A DNA stretch of 64,000 bases from NCBI RefSeq assembly GCF_024529975.1, contig NZ_AP024897.1:3472001-3536000 (forward strand), read 5' to 3'. Each line of letters starts with the position of its first letter. The first letter of the stretch is position 1. The translations under genes and the position numbers were made by a program. The notes below the pieces were generated by a model, which worked only from the letters and a program-made list of their open reading frames with translations, was not told the DNA's origin and did no database searches. Positions 11,879 through 21,348 of this stretch are shown one piece after another. Origin of the DNA: Vibrio quintilis. Lineage in GTDB: Bacteria; Pseudomonadota; Gammaproteobacteria; Enterobacterales; Vibrionaceae.

Positions 11879-12754
11879 TTATTCACTGGCTGTTTTTAAG
11901 TGTTCCAGCCCCCATTTATATAAGGCATTCTTTTTCAGCTGGTACATTTCAGCCACCACACCGGCAGCTTTCTTCAATGGCAGTTCATTGACCAGAATGG
12001 TCAGCATTCTTTTGGCTTCATCCGGAAAGTCAGCTTCTTTCGGTCGCCGGTATCCATGAATCAGCAGCACTATCTCACCTTTTCTCTGGTTTTCATCTGC
12101 TTTAACCCACGCCGCCAATTCTTCCAGAGGAAGACTCTGAATAGTCTCAAAGGTTTTTGTCAGCTCTCTGGCCAGTACAACCTGCCGGTCTGCCCCTAAA
12201 ACCGCCAACATGTCATCCAGTGTATCCAGAATACGGTGAGGAGATTCATAAAAAATACAGGTCCGCTCATCCGTAGCGATTTCAGTCAGCTTATCTCTGC
12301 GTGCTTTCGTTTTCGGCGGCAGAAAGCCTTCAAAACTGAAACGGTCTGAAGGTAAACCAGAAGCACTTAGTGCAGTCGTTACGGCACATGCACCCGGTAA
12401 TGGCACAACTTTTACCCCAGCCTGACGACATTGATGTACCAGATGGTACCCTGGATCGCTGATAAGAGGTGTTCCCGCATCTGAGACCAGTGCAATCGAT
12501 AAACCAGACAGAAGTTTTTCAACCAGAAATGAGGCTTTTTCCTGCTCATTGTGATCGTGTAATGCAAAAGTTTTCGTCTGTATCTGAAAATGTGATAATA
12601 ATTTACCTGTATGGCGTGTATCTTCAGCTGCAATCAGATCGACACCAGAGAGTACCTGTATTGCTCTTTGAGTGATATCATCGAGATTACCAATAGGCGT
12701 CGGAACAATGTATAGTGTTGGAGACTTCGTCTGAAAAGATTGATTATCTGTCAT
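11879..12754 (-). CDS. rsmI: 16S rRNA (cytidine1402-2'-O)-methyltransferase RsmI
   Basis: Tetrapyrrole-methylase-fold enzyme that 2'-O-methylates C1402 of 16S rRNA, the same base modified by RsmH. It has 291 residues, with [18 protein letters not shown] at the N-terminus, [27 protein letters not shown], and FEGFLPPK, all family signatures. It is transcribed away from lpoA, with a 61-base divergent region between them. The opposite-strand lpoA-yraN-diaA-dolP set is the standard proteobacterial neighbourhood. Confidence 0.96.
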   Translation of the reverse strand: MTDNQSFQTKSPTLYIVPTPIGNLDDITQRAIQVLSGVDLIAAEDTRHTGKLLSHFQIQTKTFALHDHNEQEKASFLVEKLLSGLSIALVSDAGTPLISDPGYHLVHQCRQAGVKVVPLPGACAVTTALSASGLPSDRFSFEGFLPPKTKARRDKLTEIATDERTCIFYESPHRILDTLDDMLAVLGADRQVVLARELTKTFETIQSLPLEELAAWVKADENQRKGEIVLLIHGYRRPKEADFPDEAKRMLTILVNELPLKKAAGVVAEMYQLKKNALYKWGLEHLKTASE

Positions 12755-12815
12755 TTGTTTATCATCACTTCAAAGATTATTATAGAGACAATTTCACCGG
12801 GATAATGCATAACTC

Positions 12816-14627
12816 ATGGCTAAGAAAAAGCATACCAGATTCAATTTTGTACGCCTAATCACCTCAATGATGTTAACCGTTTTTCTTGTGGCATGCTCCT
12901 CCCGGCCAGGTGTCCCCACAAGACCAGATATTTCGGCAACACCAACCCAGAGTTCTCAAACCTACCTGATGAGGGCTGACAGTACCGATGGGCAAATACG
13001 GAATGACTGGCTCATCATGGCACTAAAGGCTGCCATTCAGGAAAAACAGGTCACTCAGGCAAATTTGCTTCTTTTCAGGCTGACAAAAGAAACGCTTTCA
13101 GAACAACAGCTGGCTGAGTGGCAACTGGCGCGCGCCAGACTACTGTTAAACAACGGACAATACAAGACCGCATTAAAACAATTAACTTTCAAAGCCTGGT
13201 GGAAGCTAAAAGATAATCAGTGGCGCTCTTTCTATCAAATCAGAGCGGCACTCTTTACCCGGATGGGACACAATTTTGATACCGCAAGAGCGTTGAATAA
13301 TGAATATGACTATAGCTCTGAGCAACAAAAAGAAAAACTGGCTCATCAGATCTGGCAGAACTTAACCCGTTATTCAGCCAGTGAAATTACCGGCTTAACA
13401 GTAGAGAGCGACGAAGATCAGCTGGCGGGCTGGTTACAACTCGCTATCTATATGAAAGTTCTGGATAATAATATCGCTCAGCTTAAAAACACTCTGGAAA
13501 AATGGCTGGCTGAAAACAAAGATCACCCCGCAGTGAAATATATGCCGCCAGAAGTCCGGTCCGTTCTGTCCATGAAGATTTCAACACCCAAACAGATCGC
13601 ACTATTGCTGCCTGTTACCGGTAAATTTTCTCAACAGGCTCAGCTGATCCGGGACGGATTTATGTTCTCGATGATGAATAACCGTGAACGAAATGCCAAT
13701 ATCACCATGACAGTCATGGATACCCATGCCCAGACTCTGGAGGATATTGCCGGTCAGATAAGAGAAAAGCACATCGACTTTGTTGTTGGCCCGCTGGTCA
13801 AAGAAAATATCACCCGCTTAAGGAACATAGAAAAAGAACAAAATCACCAAATCCAGATGCTGGCATTAAATATTCCTGAAAATACAGATAAAGATATAAA
13901 TATTTGTTATTTTGCCTTGTCTCCTGAGCAGGAAGCAGCACAGGCAGCCAAGCATCTGTTCCGGCTCGGATATCAATACCCGATGATACTTGCTCCGCAA
14001 GGTAATTACGGAGCCCGGGTCAGTGATGCTTTCCGGACCGAGTGGGAAAAATACAGCAATCATGCGGTCAGTCTCAGTACTTTTGGGGATAAAAAACATC
14101 TGCAGAAAGATATCAATGCGGCATTCGGGCTAAAAGAAAGTCAGCAGAATATCGCTCAAATGCAGTCTCTGCTGGGAATGAAATTGCAGAGTCAGCCAAG
14201 AAGCCGCCGCGATGTCGATGCTGTTTATATTGTTGCTAATAGTGCCGAGCTCACGCTGATTAAACCGTTCATCGAAGTCGCGATTAATCCGGATACAACG
14301 CAGCCAAGACTCTTCTCAAGCTCCCGCAGCAACAGTGGTAAGAATAAATATGAAGATTTGTCTGGTGTCACATTCAGTGATATTCCACTGCTGATCAATC
14401 CTCAGGCTTCAGTCAAAGAACAAATGGATTCACTATGGCCGAAAGACTCCAATGGTGAAAAACGGTTAAAAGCGATGGGAATGGACGCTTATACACTGAT
14501 GCTGGAGCTGTCTCAGATGAAAGCCGTAAGTGATTATCAGGTGCAGGGACAAACCGGACTGCTTAGTATTGATAACCGTTGCGTCGTTCAGCAGGAGCTC
14601 AGCTGGGGAAAATATGATGACCTCTAA
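12816..14627 (+). CDS. lpoA: Penicillin-binding protein activator LpoA
   Basis: Outer-membrane lipoprotein that reaches through the periplasm to activate the bifunctional synthase PBP1a. It has 603 residues. A basic N-terminus and hydrophobic stretch end in the lipobox LVAC (Cys27). A helical TPR-like domain covers roughly residues 45-250, and a periplasmic-binding-protein-like domain starts near PKQIALLLPVTGKFSQQA (about residue 262) and runs to the end. The position next to rsmI and yraN matches E. coli. Its last 14 bases overlap yraN. Confidence 0.94.
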   Translation: MAKKKHTRFNFVRLITSMMLTVFLVACSSRPGVPTRPDISATPTQSSQTYLMRADSTDGQIRNDWLIMALKAAIQEKQVTQANLLLFRLTKETLSEQQLAEWQLARARLLLNNGQYKTALKQLTFKAWWKLKDNQWRSFYQIRAALFTRMGHNFDTARALNNEYDYSSEQQKEKLAHQIWQNLTRYSASEITGLTVESDEDQLAGWLQLAIYMKVLDNNIAQLKNTLEKWLAENKDHPAVKYMPPEVRSVLSMKISTPKQIALLLPVTGKFSQQAQLIRDGFMFSMMNNRERNANITMTVMDTHAQTLEDIAGQIREKHIDFVVGPLVKENITRLRNIEKEQNHQIQMLALNIPENTDKDINICYFALSPEQEAAQAAKHLFRLGYQYPMILAPQGNYGARVSDAFRTEWEKYSNHAVSLSTFGDKKHLQKDINAAFGLKESQQNIAQMQSLLGMKLQSQPRSRRDVDAVYIVANSAELTLIKPFIEVAINPDTTQPRLFSSSRSNSGKNKYEDLSGVTFSDIPLLINPQASVKEQMDSLWPKDSNGEKRLKAMGMDAYTLMLELSQMKAVSDYQVQGQTGLLSIDNRCVVQQELSWGKYDDL

Positions 14628-14988
14628 GGTAAATCACCGCAAGACAGGTCATCAATATGAACAAACAGCAGCAGATTACTTAACCGGACATGGGCTGAAT
14701 CTGCTCGAAAAAAATTTCTTCTGCCGAAGCGGAGAAATTGATCTGATCATGAAAGACAGAGAAACACTGGTCTTTGTTGAAGTCAAATACCGGAAAAACC
14801 GCGCTTACGGGCATGCGGCGGAAGCTGTCACTCCAGGCAAAGTGAAGAAACTGATCAAAACGGCTTTTTTCTGGCTCACAAAACAGAATCTGTCTCCTCA
14901 CACAACTGATTTTCGTTTCGATATTGTCGCCATCCATCAGGATGGCGACAATATCGATTGGTTCCAAAATGCAATTACCCAGGATTAA
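14614..14988 (+). CDS. yraN: YraN family protein (UPF0102)
   Basis: Conserved protein with a predicted Holliday-junction-resolvase/endonuclease-like fold; the biochemical role is not established. It has about 124 residues, with the signatures GHQYEQTAADYLTGHG, FFCRSGEIDLIMKD and VFVEVKYRK (E-x-K nuclease-like motif). The frame is open further upstream inside lpoA, but tandem ATGs at 14614 and 14617 follow a GGGGAA ribosome-binding site, so translation starts there, overlapping the lpoA end. diaA follows after three bases. Confidence 0.9.
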   Translation: MMTSKVNHRKTGHQYEQTAADYLTGHGLNLLEKNFFCRSGEIDLIMKDRETLVFVEVKYRKNRAYGHAAEAVTPGKVKKLIKTAFFWLTKQNLSPHTTDFRFDIVAIHQDGDNIDWFQNAITQD

Positions 14989-14991
14989 TTC

Positions 14992-15582
14992 ATGCTCGAT
15001 AGCATAAAAGCCAGCTTTACTGAAAGCATACAAATCCAGATAGCAGCAGCAGAAGCGCTTCCTGACGCGATTACCCATGCTGCACAGGCAATGGTTGCCA
15101 CCCTGCTCAATGGCAACAAAATCTTATGTTGTGGTAATGGCGGTTCTGCCGCGAATGCACAGCAGTTTGCAGCCTGCCTGCTCAATCGTTTCGAGACTGA
15201 GCGACCCAGCTTACCAGCGATGACTTTAACCGCTGACAATACAACCATGACAGCAGTTGCAAACGACTACCACTATCAGGAAATCTTTGCCAAACAGGTC
15301 CGCGCATTCGGACAAACGAATGACATTCTGCTGGCAATTTCCACCAGCGGTAATAGTAAAAATATCATTAAAGCCATGGAAGCAGCCGTGACCAGAGATA
15401 TGACGATTATTGCTCTGACCGGAAAAGACGGCGGTGAAATGGCCGGTTTGCTGGGAGAAAATGACGTGGAAATCCGGATTCCGTCCCACAGAACAGCAAG
15501 AATTCACGAAGTTCACATGGTCACCCTTCATTGTCTGTGTGATTTAATCGATCAAGTTCTGTTTCCGGCCCACGAAGAATAA
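14992..15582 (+). CDS. diaA: DnaA initiator-associating protein DiaA (SIS domain)
   Basis: Tetrameric SIS-domain protein that binds DnaA and helps its assembly at oriC. It has 196 residues, as in E. coli. The SIS phosphosugar-type loop [16 protein letters not shown] is near residues 46-61 and [15 protein letters not shown] near residues 112-126. It resembles GmhA isomerases, but the position between yraN and the BON lipoprotein gene supports DiaA. The spacing is three bases on each side, so it is co-transcribed. Confidence 0.93.
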   Translation: MLDSIKASFTESIQIQIAAAEALPDAITHAAQAMVATLLNGNKILCCGNGGSAANAQQFAACLLNRFETERPSLPAMTLTADNTTMTAVANDYHYQEIFAKQVRAFGQTNDILLAISTSGNSKNIIKAMEAAVTRDMTIIALTGKDGGEMAGLLGENDVEIRIPSHRTARIHEVHMVTLHCLCDLIDQVLFPAHEE

Positions 15583-15585
15583 ATC

Positions 15586-16173
15586 ATGAAAAACCTGACA
15601 CTTTTAATTACTTTATCACTCACGATTATGTTAACCGGATGCGTTGGACTGTTTATTGCCGGAGCGGCAACTACAGCCAATATCATTACAGATCCCCGCA
15701 GTACTCAGGAAATATGGGATGACAATTATATCGAAGCTGAAATCACCGGCCTGATCCGTAAACCGCCTTATCGTGGCAAAACCCGGGTTGTTTCCAGTTC
15801 ATTCAGGGGACAGGTTGTCCTGATGGGGCAATCAAAAGCTCCCGAACTTCTGGCCACATTAGAAAAAGATGTCCGCCATATCAAAGGGGTCAAATCCATC
15901 CATAATCAGATCCGGACCAGAGCACCACTCGATACTGAAGAGATTGGACAGGATAGCTGGATCACCACCAAAGTAAAATCAGCATTGTTAACCGATAAAC
16001 AGCTGAGTGGTGTCAAAGTGAAAGTCATTACTGAAGACAAAGAAGTCTTTTTGTTTGGTTATCTGGACGCAGTTCACGCAGACAGAGCCACTGAACTGGC
16101 CCGCAATATCTCAGGTGTGAAGCGTGTCATCAAAGCATTTCAGTATGCCAGCACACCCGCTGTTCAAAAATAA
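15586..16173 (+). CDS. dolP: Dual-BON-domain outer-membrane lipoprotein DolP (YraP)
   Basis: Outer-membrane lipoprotein that supports envelope integrity and, in E. coli, localises to division sites and the BAM complex. It has 195 residues. The signal ends in the lipobox LTGC (Cys19). Two BON domains follow, roughly residues 48-115 and 122-190, each with the conserved glycine/valine pattern (VKSIHNQI and VKRVIKAF ends). It is the last gene of the lpoA operon. Confidence 0.93.
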   Translation: MKNLTLLITLSLTIMLTGCVGLFIAGAATTANIITDPRSTQEIWDDNYIEAEITGLIRKPPYRGKTRVVSSSFRGQVVLMGQSKAPELLATLEKDVRHIKGVKSIHNQIRTRAPLDTEEIGQDSWITTKVKSALLTDKQLSGVKVKVITEDKEVFLFGYLDAVHADRATELARNISGVKRVIKAFQYASTPAVQK

Positions 16174-16195
16174 AGTCATAAGCCACTAAGACTTC

Positions 16196-16253
16196 GTACA
16201 GAAAAACGAACCATGAGAACTCTGTCAGTCACTCATGGTTCGCTATGAATCTG
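16196..16253. terminator. Long hairpin between convergent dolP and hpt
   Basis: CGAACCATGAG (16207-16217) pairs perfectly with CTCATGGTTCG (16232-16242) around a 14-base loop. Outside it GTACAGA and TCTGTAC can extend the stem. It lies exactly between two convergent stop codons, the place for a shared terminator, but there is no clear T-run on either side, so it may be factor-assisted or an mRNA-end structure. Confidence 0.5.
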
Positions 16254-16267
16254 TACTTGTGCAGGTT

Positions 16268-16798
16268 TTACTTCTGGGGCACAACCCGGCCAATGTATGG
16301 CAAGTGACGGTATTTTTGCGCGTAATCAATTCCGACGCCCACCACAAACTCATCAGGAATCGCAAAACCAATCCAGTCAACCGGAACATCAATCTCTCGT
16401 CTTGAAGGCTTGTCTAACAAGGTACAGATACGTATTGAGCGCGGATGACGCAATGCCAGAATCTCTTTTACTCTGCTCAATGTATTGCCGGTATCGATAA
16501 TATCCTCAACCAAAAGAATATCTTTATCTTTGATATCATCATCAAGATCCTTCAGGATCCTGACATCCCGTGAGCTTTCCATGGCGTTGCCGTAGCTGGA
16601 TGCCGTCATAAAATCAACCTGATGTGTAATATGAATGGATCTGGCCAGATCCGCCATAAACACAAATGATCCCCGCAACAAACCAACCAGGACTAAATCT
16701 TCACTTCCCTGATAGAATTCCGTAATTTCTTTCCCTAACTCCTGAACCCGCTTCTGAACATCCTGTTCAGAGATCATCACTTCAACTATATGTTTCAT
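16268..16798 (-). CDS. hpt: Hypoxanthine phosphoribosyltransferase
   Basis: Purine-salvage enzyme converting hypoxanthine and PRPP to IMP. It has 176 residues from the ATG at 16798, where [14 protein letters not shown] aligns with the known N-terminus; an in-frame ATG 15 bases upstream is less likely. The PRPP-binding motif [13 protein letters not shown] is intact, as are [15 protein letters not shown] and the C-terminal [13 protein letters not shown]. It is divergent from the luxR/hapR homologue, a pairing common in vibrios. Confidence 0.96.
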   Translation of the reverse strand: MKHIVEVMISEQDVQKRVQELGKEITEFYQGSEDLVLVGLLRGSFVFMADLARSIHITHQVDFMTASSYGNAMESSRDVRILKDLDDDIKDKDILLVEDIIDTGNTLSRVKEILALRHPRSIRICTLLDKPSRREIDVPVDWIGFAIPDEFVVGVGIDYAQKYRHLPYIGRVVPQK

Positions 16799-16880
16799 AC
16801 TGAACTCATTCACTTCATGGCAGTTCCCGCCGACTTTTGCGTCATTTTAGCGGGGTACTGATTATACCTGCCGTGTATGG

Positions 16881-16904
16881 TATCACTGATAATTTATGAG
16901 TTAA
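16881..16904 (+). promoter_or_regulatory. Candidate LuxR/HapR autoregulatory site
   Basis: The stretch ACTGATAATTTATGAGTTAA resembles the imperfect palindrome known for vibrio LuxR-type masters (TTATTGATAAATTTATCAATAA). The left half (TGATAA) fits well and the right half only partly. It sits about 190 bases upstream of the regulator's start, in the hpt intergenic region, where autorepression sites are known in relatives. Confidence 0.4.
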
Positions 16905-17065
16905 ATGTTATGTAAAACGACTGACAACACTGACTAAAAATTCATAAATAAATATGAACAAACAAAATGTTCAAAAAATTAATATTAACAATTGACCTTG
17001 CCTATATGCACCATTACACTCATATATCGAACACAAATAATAAAATAATCATTAGAACGTATGTT

Positions 17066-17083
17066 CTTAACAACGTAATTGGC
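17066..17083 (+). promoter_or_regulatory. Probable Qrr sRNA pairing site in the luxR/hapR leader
   Basis: The leader sequence TTAACAACGTAATTGGC is complementary to the conserved Qrr core GCCAACTGACGTTGTTA apart from one short internal mismatch or bulge. It ends just before the ribosome-binding site AAGGA and about a dozen bases before the ATG at 17096, which is where Qrr RNAs are known to block translation of hapR/luxR mRNAs. The qrr genes themselves are not in this window. Confidence 0.7.
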
Positions 17084-17095
17084 AAGGAAAAAACT

Positions 17096-17716
17096 ATGGA
17101 CGCATCAATAGAAAAACGCCCTCGTACACGCTTATCTCCTCAAAAACGTAAACTTCAGTTGATGGAAATCGCACTGGAAGTGTTTGCGAAGAGAGGTATC
17201 GGTCGTGGCGGACATGCAGATATAGCTGAAATCGCACAGGTCTCTGTTGCGACTGTCTTCAACTATTTCCCAACCCGGGAAGATCTCGTCGATGATGTAT
17301 TAACTCATGTTGTACACCAGTTCTCAAACTTTCTGGCTGACAATATTGATGTTGATGCTTATATCAAAGATAACCTGCGTCATTTAACCAATGAAATGAC
17401 CAAGCTTGTTTTTGCTGATTGTCACTGGATCAAAGTCTGGTTTGAATGGAGTGCTTCAACCCGTGAAGAAGTATGGCCGCTCTTTGTATCAACAAACCAC
17501 ACCAACAGACTTCTGGTCAGAAATATGTTTGTGAAAGCTATTGAGCGTGGTGACGTGAATAACCAATATGATCCGGATCATCTGGTTTCACTATTCTTAG
17601 GCATTCTGTATTCACTGTTTGTACAGGTTAACCGACTGAAAGATCAAAAAGAAGTTGATGAACTGGTACATGTTTATCTGGATATGCTTTGCATTTATAA
17701 CCACAATCAAAACTAA
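17096..17716 (+). CDS. luxR: Quorum-sensing master regulator, LuxR/HapR/SmcR type (TetR family)
   Basis: TetR-family DNA-binding protein that sets the high-cell-density programme in vibrios. It has 206 residues. The N-terminus KRPRTRLSPQKRK and the helix-turn-helix around GHADIAEIAQVSVATVFNYF are almost letter-for-letter those of the V. harveyi LuxR/V. cholerae HapR group. The CHWIKVWFEWSASTREEVWP segment and the C-terminal LDMLCIY are also typical. The open frame extends upstream, but the ATG at 17096 has AAGGA at proper distance and gives the family length. Symbols used in relatives include hapR, smcR, opaR and litR; which orthologue name applies depends on species. Confidence 0.95.
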   Translation: MDASIEKRPRTRLSPQKRKLQLMEIALEVFAKRGIGRGGHADIAEIAQVSVATVFNYFPTREDLVDDVLTHVVHQFSNFLADNIDVDAYIKDNLRHLTNEMTKLVFADCHWIKVWFEWSASTREEVWPLFVSTNHTNRLLVRNMFVKAIERGDVNNQYDPDHLVSLFLGILYSLFVQVNRLKDQKEVDELVHVYLDMLCIYNHNQN

Positions 17717-17750
17717 ACCTTTCTCTTCACTCAAAAGGTTTCAGTGACAA

Positions 17751-17779
17751 AAAAACCGCTGCATAAAGCAGCGGTTTTT
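17751..17779. terminator. Bidirectional terminator between luxR/hapR and lpdA
   Basis: AAAAACCGCTGC and GCAGCGGTTTTT form a perfect 12-bp stem with a five-base loop (ATAAA). A-rich 5' and T-rich 3' sides make it a rho-independent terminator for both the plus-strand regulator gene and the convergent lpdA. Confidence 0.9.
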
Positions 17780-17803
17780 CATTCTGTCACAGCACAAGAC
17801 TGA

Positions 17804-19228
17804 TTATTTCTTTTTCGCTTTCGCGTTTGGTAAATCAGTAATCGTACCTTCAAAGACTTCAGCAGCCAGACCAACAGATTCATGCAAGGTTGGGTGAGCA
17901 TGAATTGTCAGCGCTAAGTCTTCAGCATCACAACCCATCTCAATTGCAAGACCAATTTCACCCAGCAATTCACCACCATTGGTACCAACAATTGCACCAC
18001 CTACGACACGATGTGTGTCCTTATCAAAGATAAGCTTTGTCATACCATCAGAGCAGTCTGATGCAATGGCACGGCCTGAAGCAGCCCATGGGAAAGTTGC
18101 CACTTCATAGTTAATGCCTTCATCTTTTGCTTCTTTTTCAGTTTTACCAACCCATGCAACTTCCGGCTCAGTATAAGCAATTGAAGGAATGACTTTTGGA
18201 TCGAAATAGTGTTTCTTACCGGCAATCACTTCAGCAGCAACATGACCTTCATGCACCCCTTTGTGAGCAAGCATTGGCTGACCAACAATATCTCCGATTG
18301 CAAAGATATGCGGAATATTTGTCCGCAGCTGCTTATCAACATTGATAAAGCCACGTTCATCCACCTCAACACCTGATTTTTCAGCATCGATCAGCTTACC
18401 ATTCGGCGTCCGGCCAATCGCAACCAGAACTGCATCATAGCGCTCAGGTTCTGCCGGTGCTTTCTTGCCTTCCATTGAAACGTAAATGCCATCTTCTTTC
18501 GCTTCAACCGCAGTCACTTTAGTTTCAAGCATCAGCTTGAATTTGTTCTTAATCCGCTTAGTGAAAACCTTAACAACATCTTTATCAGCAGCAGGAATCA
18601 CCTGATCAAACATTTCAACAACTTCAATCTGAGATCCAAGTGCATGATATACCGTTCCCATTTCAAGACCGATAATACCACCACCCATAATCAGCATTTT
18701 TCCGGGTACTTCTTTCAGTTCCAGCGCATCAGTTGAGTCCCAGATACGGGGATCATCATGAGGGATAAACGGCAGTTTAATCGGACGTGAACCCGCAGCG
18801 ATAATTGCGTTATCAAAGTTAACCACGGTTTTTCCGTCATCACCTTCAACTTCAATGCTGTTCGGGCTGGTAAACTTACCAAAGCCATTCACAACCTGAA
18901 CCTTACGCATTTTTGCCATACCGGAAAGACCACCCGTCAGCTGGGTAATTACTTTTTCTTTCCACAGGCGAATCTTATCAATGTCTGTTGATGGTTCACC
19001 AAACACAATCCCGTGGTCAGCAAGTGCTTTCGCTTCTTCAATCACTTTAGCAACGTGCAACAATGCTTTAGACGGAATACAGCCAACATTCAGACAAACA
19101 CCGCCCAGTGTGCTGTAACGTTCAATCAGAACAGTCTCAAGACCTAAATCTGCACAGCGAAAAGCAGCGGAGTAACCAGCAGGACCTGCACCAAGTACAA
19201 CCACCTGGGCTTTGATTTCTTTGCTCAT
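17804..19228 (-). CDS. lpdA: Dihydrolipoyl dehydrogenase (E3)
   Basis: FAD flavoprotein that reoxidises dihydrolipoamide with NAD+ in the pyruvate and 2-oxoglutarate dehydrogenase complexes. It has 474 residues, as in E. coli. It has the FAD loop VVLGAGPAGYSAAFR near the N-terminus, the redox disulfide in GGVCLNVGCIPSK (Cys45, Cys50), the NAD loop MGGGIIGLEMG, the second FAD motif AIGDIVGQPMLAHK, and the catalytic HAHPTLHE near the C-terminus. It lies 242 bases downstream of aceF, with a hairpin between, so it can be expressed with the operon or on its own. Confidence 0.98.
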   Translation of the reverse strand: MSKEIKAQVVVLGAGPAGYSAAFRCADLGLETVLIERYSTLGGVCLNVGCIPSKALLHVAKVIEEAKALADHGIVFGEPSTDIDKIRLWKEKVITQLTGGLSGMAKMRKVQVVNGFGKFTSPNSIEVEGDDGKTVVNFDNAIIAAGSRPIKLPFIPHDDPRIWDSTDALELKEVPGKMLIMGGGIIGLEMGTVYHALGSQIEVVEMFDQVIPAADKDVVKVFTKRIKNKFKLMLETKVTAVEAKEDGIYVSMEGKKAPAEPERYDAVLVAIGRTPNGKLIDAEKSGVEVDERGFINVDKQLRTNIPHIFAIGDIVGQPMLAHKGVHEGHVAAEVIAGKKHYFDPKVIPSIAYTEPEVAWVGKTEKEAKDEGINYEVATFPWAASGRAIASDCSDGMTKLIFDKDTHRVVGGAIVGTNGGELLGEIGLAIEMGCDAEDLALTIHAHPTLHESVGLAAEVFEGTITDLPNAKAKKK

Positions 19229-19433
19229 TTTGACCTCTTGTAGTCATTATCCCTAACAGGCAAATAGGAGGGTTCTTTTTCTTTCTGTGAAAATACGAAA
19301 CCAATTCATAAACCGTCTCAGTTTACAGAGATGTTAATAATATGAAAAGAAAACCTCAAAAGCCTGTGAGCCAGTCAACAATTCAAATGAAAGACAAATC
19401 TGTCACTTAAATTATCTGACGATTCTATGAATA

Positions 19434-19455
19434 AAGGCGGCAATTATACCGCCTT
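19434..19455 (-). terminator. Weak hairpin after aceF
   Basis: AAGGCGG and CCGCCTT form a 7-bp stem around eight bases. On the minus strand it lies 15 bases beyond the aceF stop and is followed by TTATTC, a poor T-tract. It may cause partial termination between aceF and lpdA, consistent with separate control of lpdA. Confidence 0.5.
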
Positions 19456-19470
19456 CTCTTACATTCAGAA

Positions 19471-21330
19471 TTACAGTACCAAACGACGAATATCGCTCAG
19501 ACATCCATTCAAATAAGTAATAAAACGAGCGCCTTCTGCACCATCAATGACACGGTGGTCATAAGACAGAGATAGTGGCAGCTGCAGGCGTGGAACAAAA
19601 TCTTTACCATTCCATACAGGTTTCATTTCTGATTTAGACACACCAAGAATTGCCACTTCAGGCGCATTTACAATCGGCGTAAATGCAGTTCCGCCTAAGC
19701 CACCAAGACTTGAGATCGTGAAACAACCACCCTGCATGTCAGCAGCAGTCAGCTTACCGGCGCGCGCTTTCTTAGATACGGCCATCAGTTCTTCAGAAAG
19801 TTCATAAATACCTTTCTTATCAACATCTTTGAAGACAGGAACAACCAGACCATTAGGCGTATCAACCGCAATACCGATATTAACATACTTCTTGAGAATC
19901 AGGCTTTCCCCATCTTCAGACAGAGAAGAATTAAATGATGGGAATGCTTCCAGTGCTTTAGCAGCCGCTTTCATAATAAAGACAAGCGGTGTAATTTTCA
20001 TGCCGGTGTCTTTCTTTGCTTCGATTGCATTCTGTTCTTTACGGAATGCTTCCAGTTCAGTGATATCTGCATTATCCCACTGAGTGACATGTGGAATCAT
20101 TACCCAGTTACGCGCCAGGTTTGCACCGGAAATTTTCTTAATCCGGGACAAAGGCTTCACTTCAGTCTCACCAAACTTACTAAAGTCAACTTTAGGCCAT
20201 GGCAGCAGACCTAACGCACTGCCATCACCCTGACCAGAGGCAGCACCAGATTCCAGACGCTTCAGCGCTTCTTTTACATAGCTCTGAACATCTTCTTTCA
20301 GGATGCGGCTCTTACGGCCTGTTCCTTTGACTTTCGCCAGGTTGACACCGAACTCACGGGCCAGACGGCGCACAACCGGAGACGCATGTGCATATTCATG
20401 ATTTTCCTGGAAATCACCCGCAGTCGCCGGAGCAGTCGCCGCAGCTTTTGGCGCTTCAGCGGCTGGTGCCGCAGCTGGCGTTGCTGCAGCCGGAGCCGGC
20501 GCTGCACCCGCCACTTCAAACATCATGATCAAAGAACCCGTTGAGACTTTGTCACCCGCAGCAACTTTAATCTCTTTGACTGTGCCGGCAAATGGCGCTG
20601 GCACTTCCATTGAAGCTTTGTCACCTTCAACAGTAATCAGTGACTGTTCTTCTTCAATGGTGTCACCCACTGCAACCATGATCTCAGTGACTTCAACTTC
20701 ATCACCACCGATATCCGGTACATTGACTTCTTTCACTGCAGAAGCCGCAGGTGCTGCCGGAGCCTGAGCAGCTGGCGCTGCCGCCGGTGCTGCACCTGAA
20801 CCTGCTACTTCAAAAATCATGATCAGAGAACCCGTCGAAACTTTGTCTCCTGCAGCAACTTTAATTTCTTTCAGTGTACCGGCAAATGGCGCCGGCACTT
20901 CCATTGAAGCCTTGTCGCCCTCAACGGTGATCAGTGACTGCTCTTCTTCAATGCTGTCACCCACTGCAACCATGATCTCAGTGACTTCGACTTCGTCACC
21001 ACCGATATCCGGTACATGAACTTCTTTCAGTTCAGCTGCGGCAGGCGCTGCAGCTGGTGCCGCTTCAGCAGCCGGAGCAGATGCTGGCTCAGCCGCGCCT
21101 TCCGCTTCAAAAATCATAATCAAAGAACCAGTCGAAACTTTATCTCCCGCTGATACTTTAATTTCTTTTACAATCCCTGCCTGAGAGGCAGGAACTTCCA
21201 TTGATGCTTTATCACCTTCAACTGTGATCAGCGACTGTTCTTCTTCAACTTTGTCACCAACACTCACAAGAATCTCGGTTACTTCAACCTCATCCGCACC
21301 GATGTCTGGAACATTAATTTCAATTGCCAT
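19471..21330 (-). CDS. aceF: Pyruvate dehydrogenase E2, dihydrolipoamide acetyltransferase with three lipoyl domains
   Basis: Core of the pyruvate dehydrogenase complex, moving acetyl groups from E1 to CoA. It has 619 residues. Three near-identical lipoyl domains, each with the lipoylation motif [11 protein letters not shown], lie at about residues 1-80, 103-182 and 207-286, joined by Ala/Pro-rich linkers. A peripheral-subunit-binding domain ([17 protein letters not shown]) is near residue 318, and the catalytic domain ends with [17 protein letters not shown]. The lipoyl repeats are also highly similar at DNA level, so copy number could change by recombination. It follows aceE after 18 bases. 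Confidence 0.98.
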   Translation of the reverse strand: MAIEINVPDIGADEVEVTEILVSVGDKVEEEQSLITVEGDKASMEVPASQAGIVKEIKVSAGDKVSTGSLIMIFEAEGAAEPASAPAAEAAPAAAPAAAELKEVHVPDIGGDEVEVTEIMVAVGDSIEEEQSLITVEGDKASMEVPAPFAGTLKEIKVAAGDKVSTGSLIMIFEVAGSGAAPAAAPAAQAPAAPAASAVKEVNVPDIGGDEVEVTEIMVAVGDTIEEEQSLITVEGDKASMEVPAPFAGTVKEIKVAAGDKVSTGSLIMMFEVAGAAPAPAAATPAAAPAAEAPKAAATAPATAGDFQENHEYAHASPVVRRLAREFGVNLAKVKGTGRKSRILKEDVQSYVKEALKRLESGAASGQGDGSALGLLPWPKVDFSKFGETEVKPLSRIKKISGANLARNWVMIPHVTQWDNADITELEAFRKEQNAIEAKKDTGMKITPLVFIMKAAAKALEAFPSFNSSLSEDGESLILKKYVNIGIAVDTPNGLVVPVFKDVDKKGIYELSEELMAVSKKARAGKLTAADMQGGCFTISSLGGLGGTAFTPIVNAPEVAILGVSKSEMKPVWNGKDFVPRLQLPLSLSYDHRVIDGAEGARFITYLNGCLSDIRRLVL

Positions 21331-21348
21331 TACTTTTCCTACCTTATA

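Noticed and set aside
16967..17095. N-terminal extension of the luxR/hapR frame
   Set aside because: Contains the probable Qrr site and ribosome-binding site; family proteins start at the 17096 ATG.
20298..21019. Direct repeats of about 300 bp
   Set aside because: These are the three lipoyl domains of aceF, a normal feature, not a mobile element or satellite.
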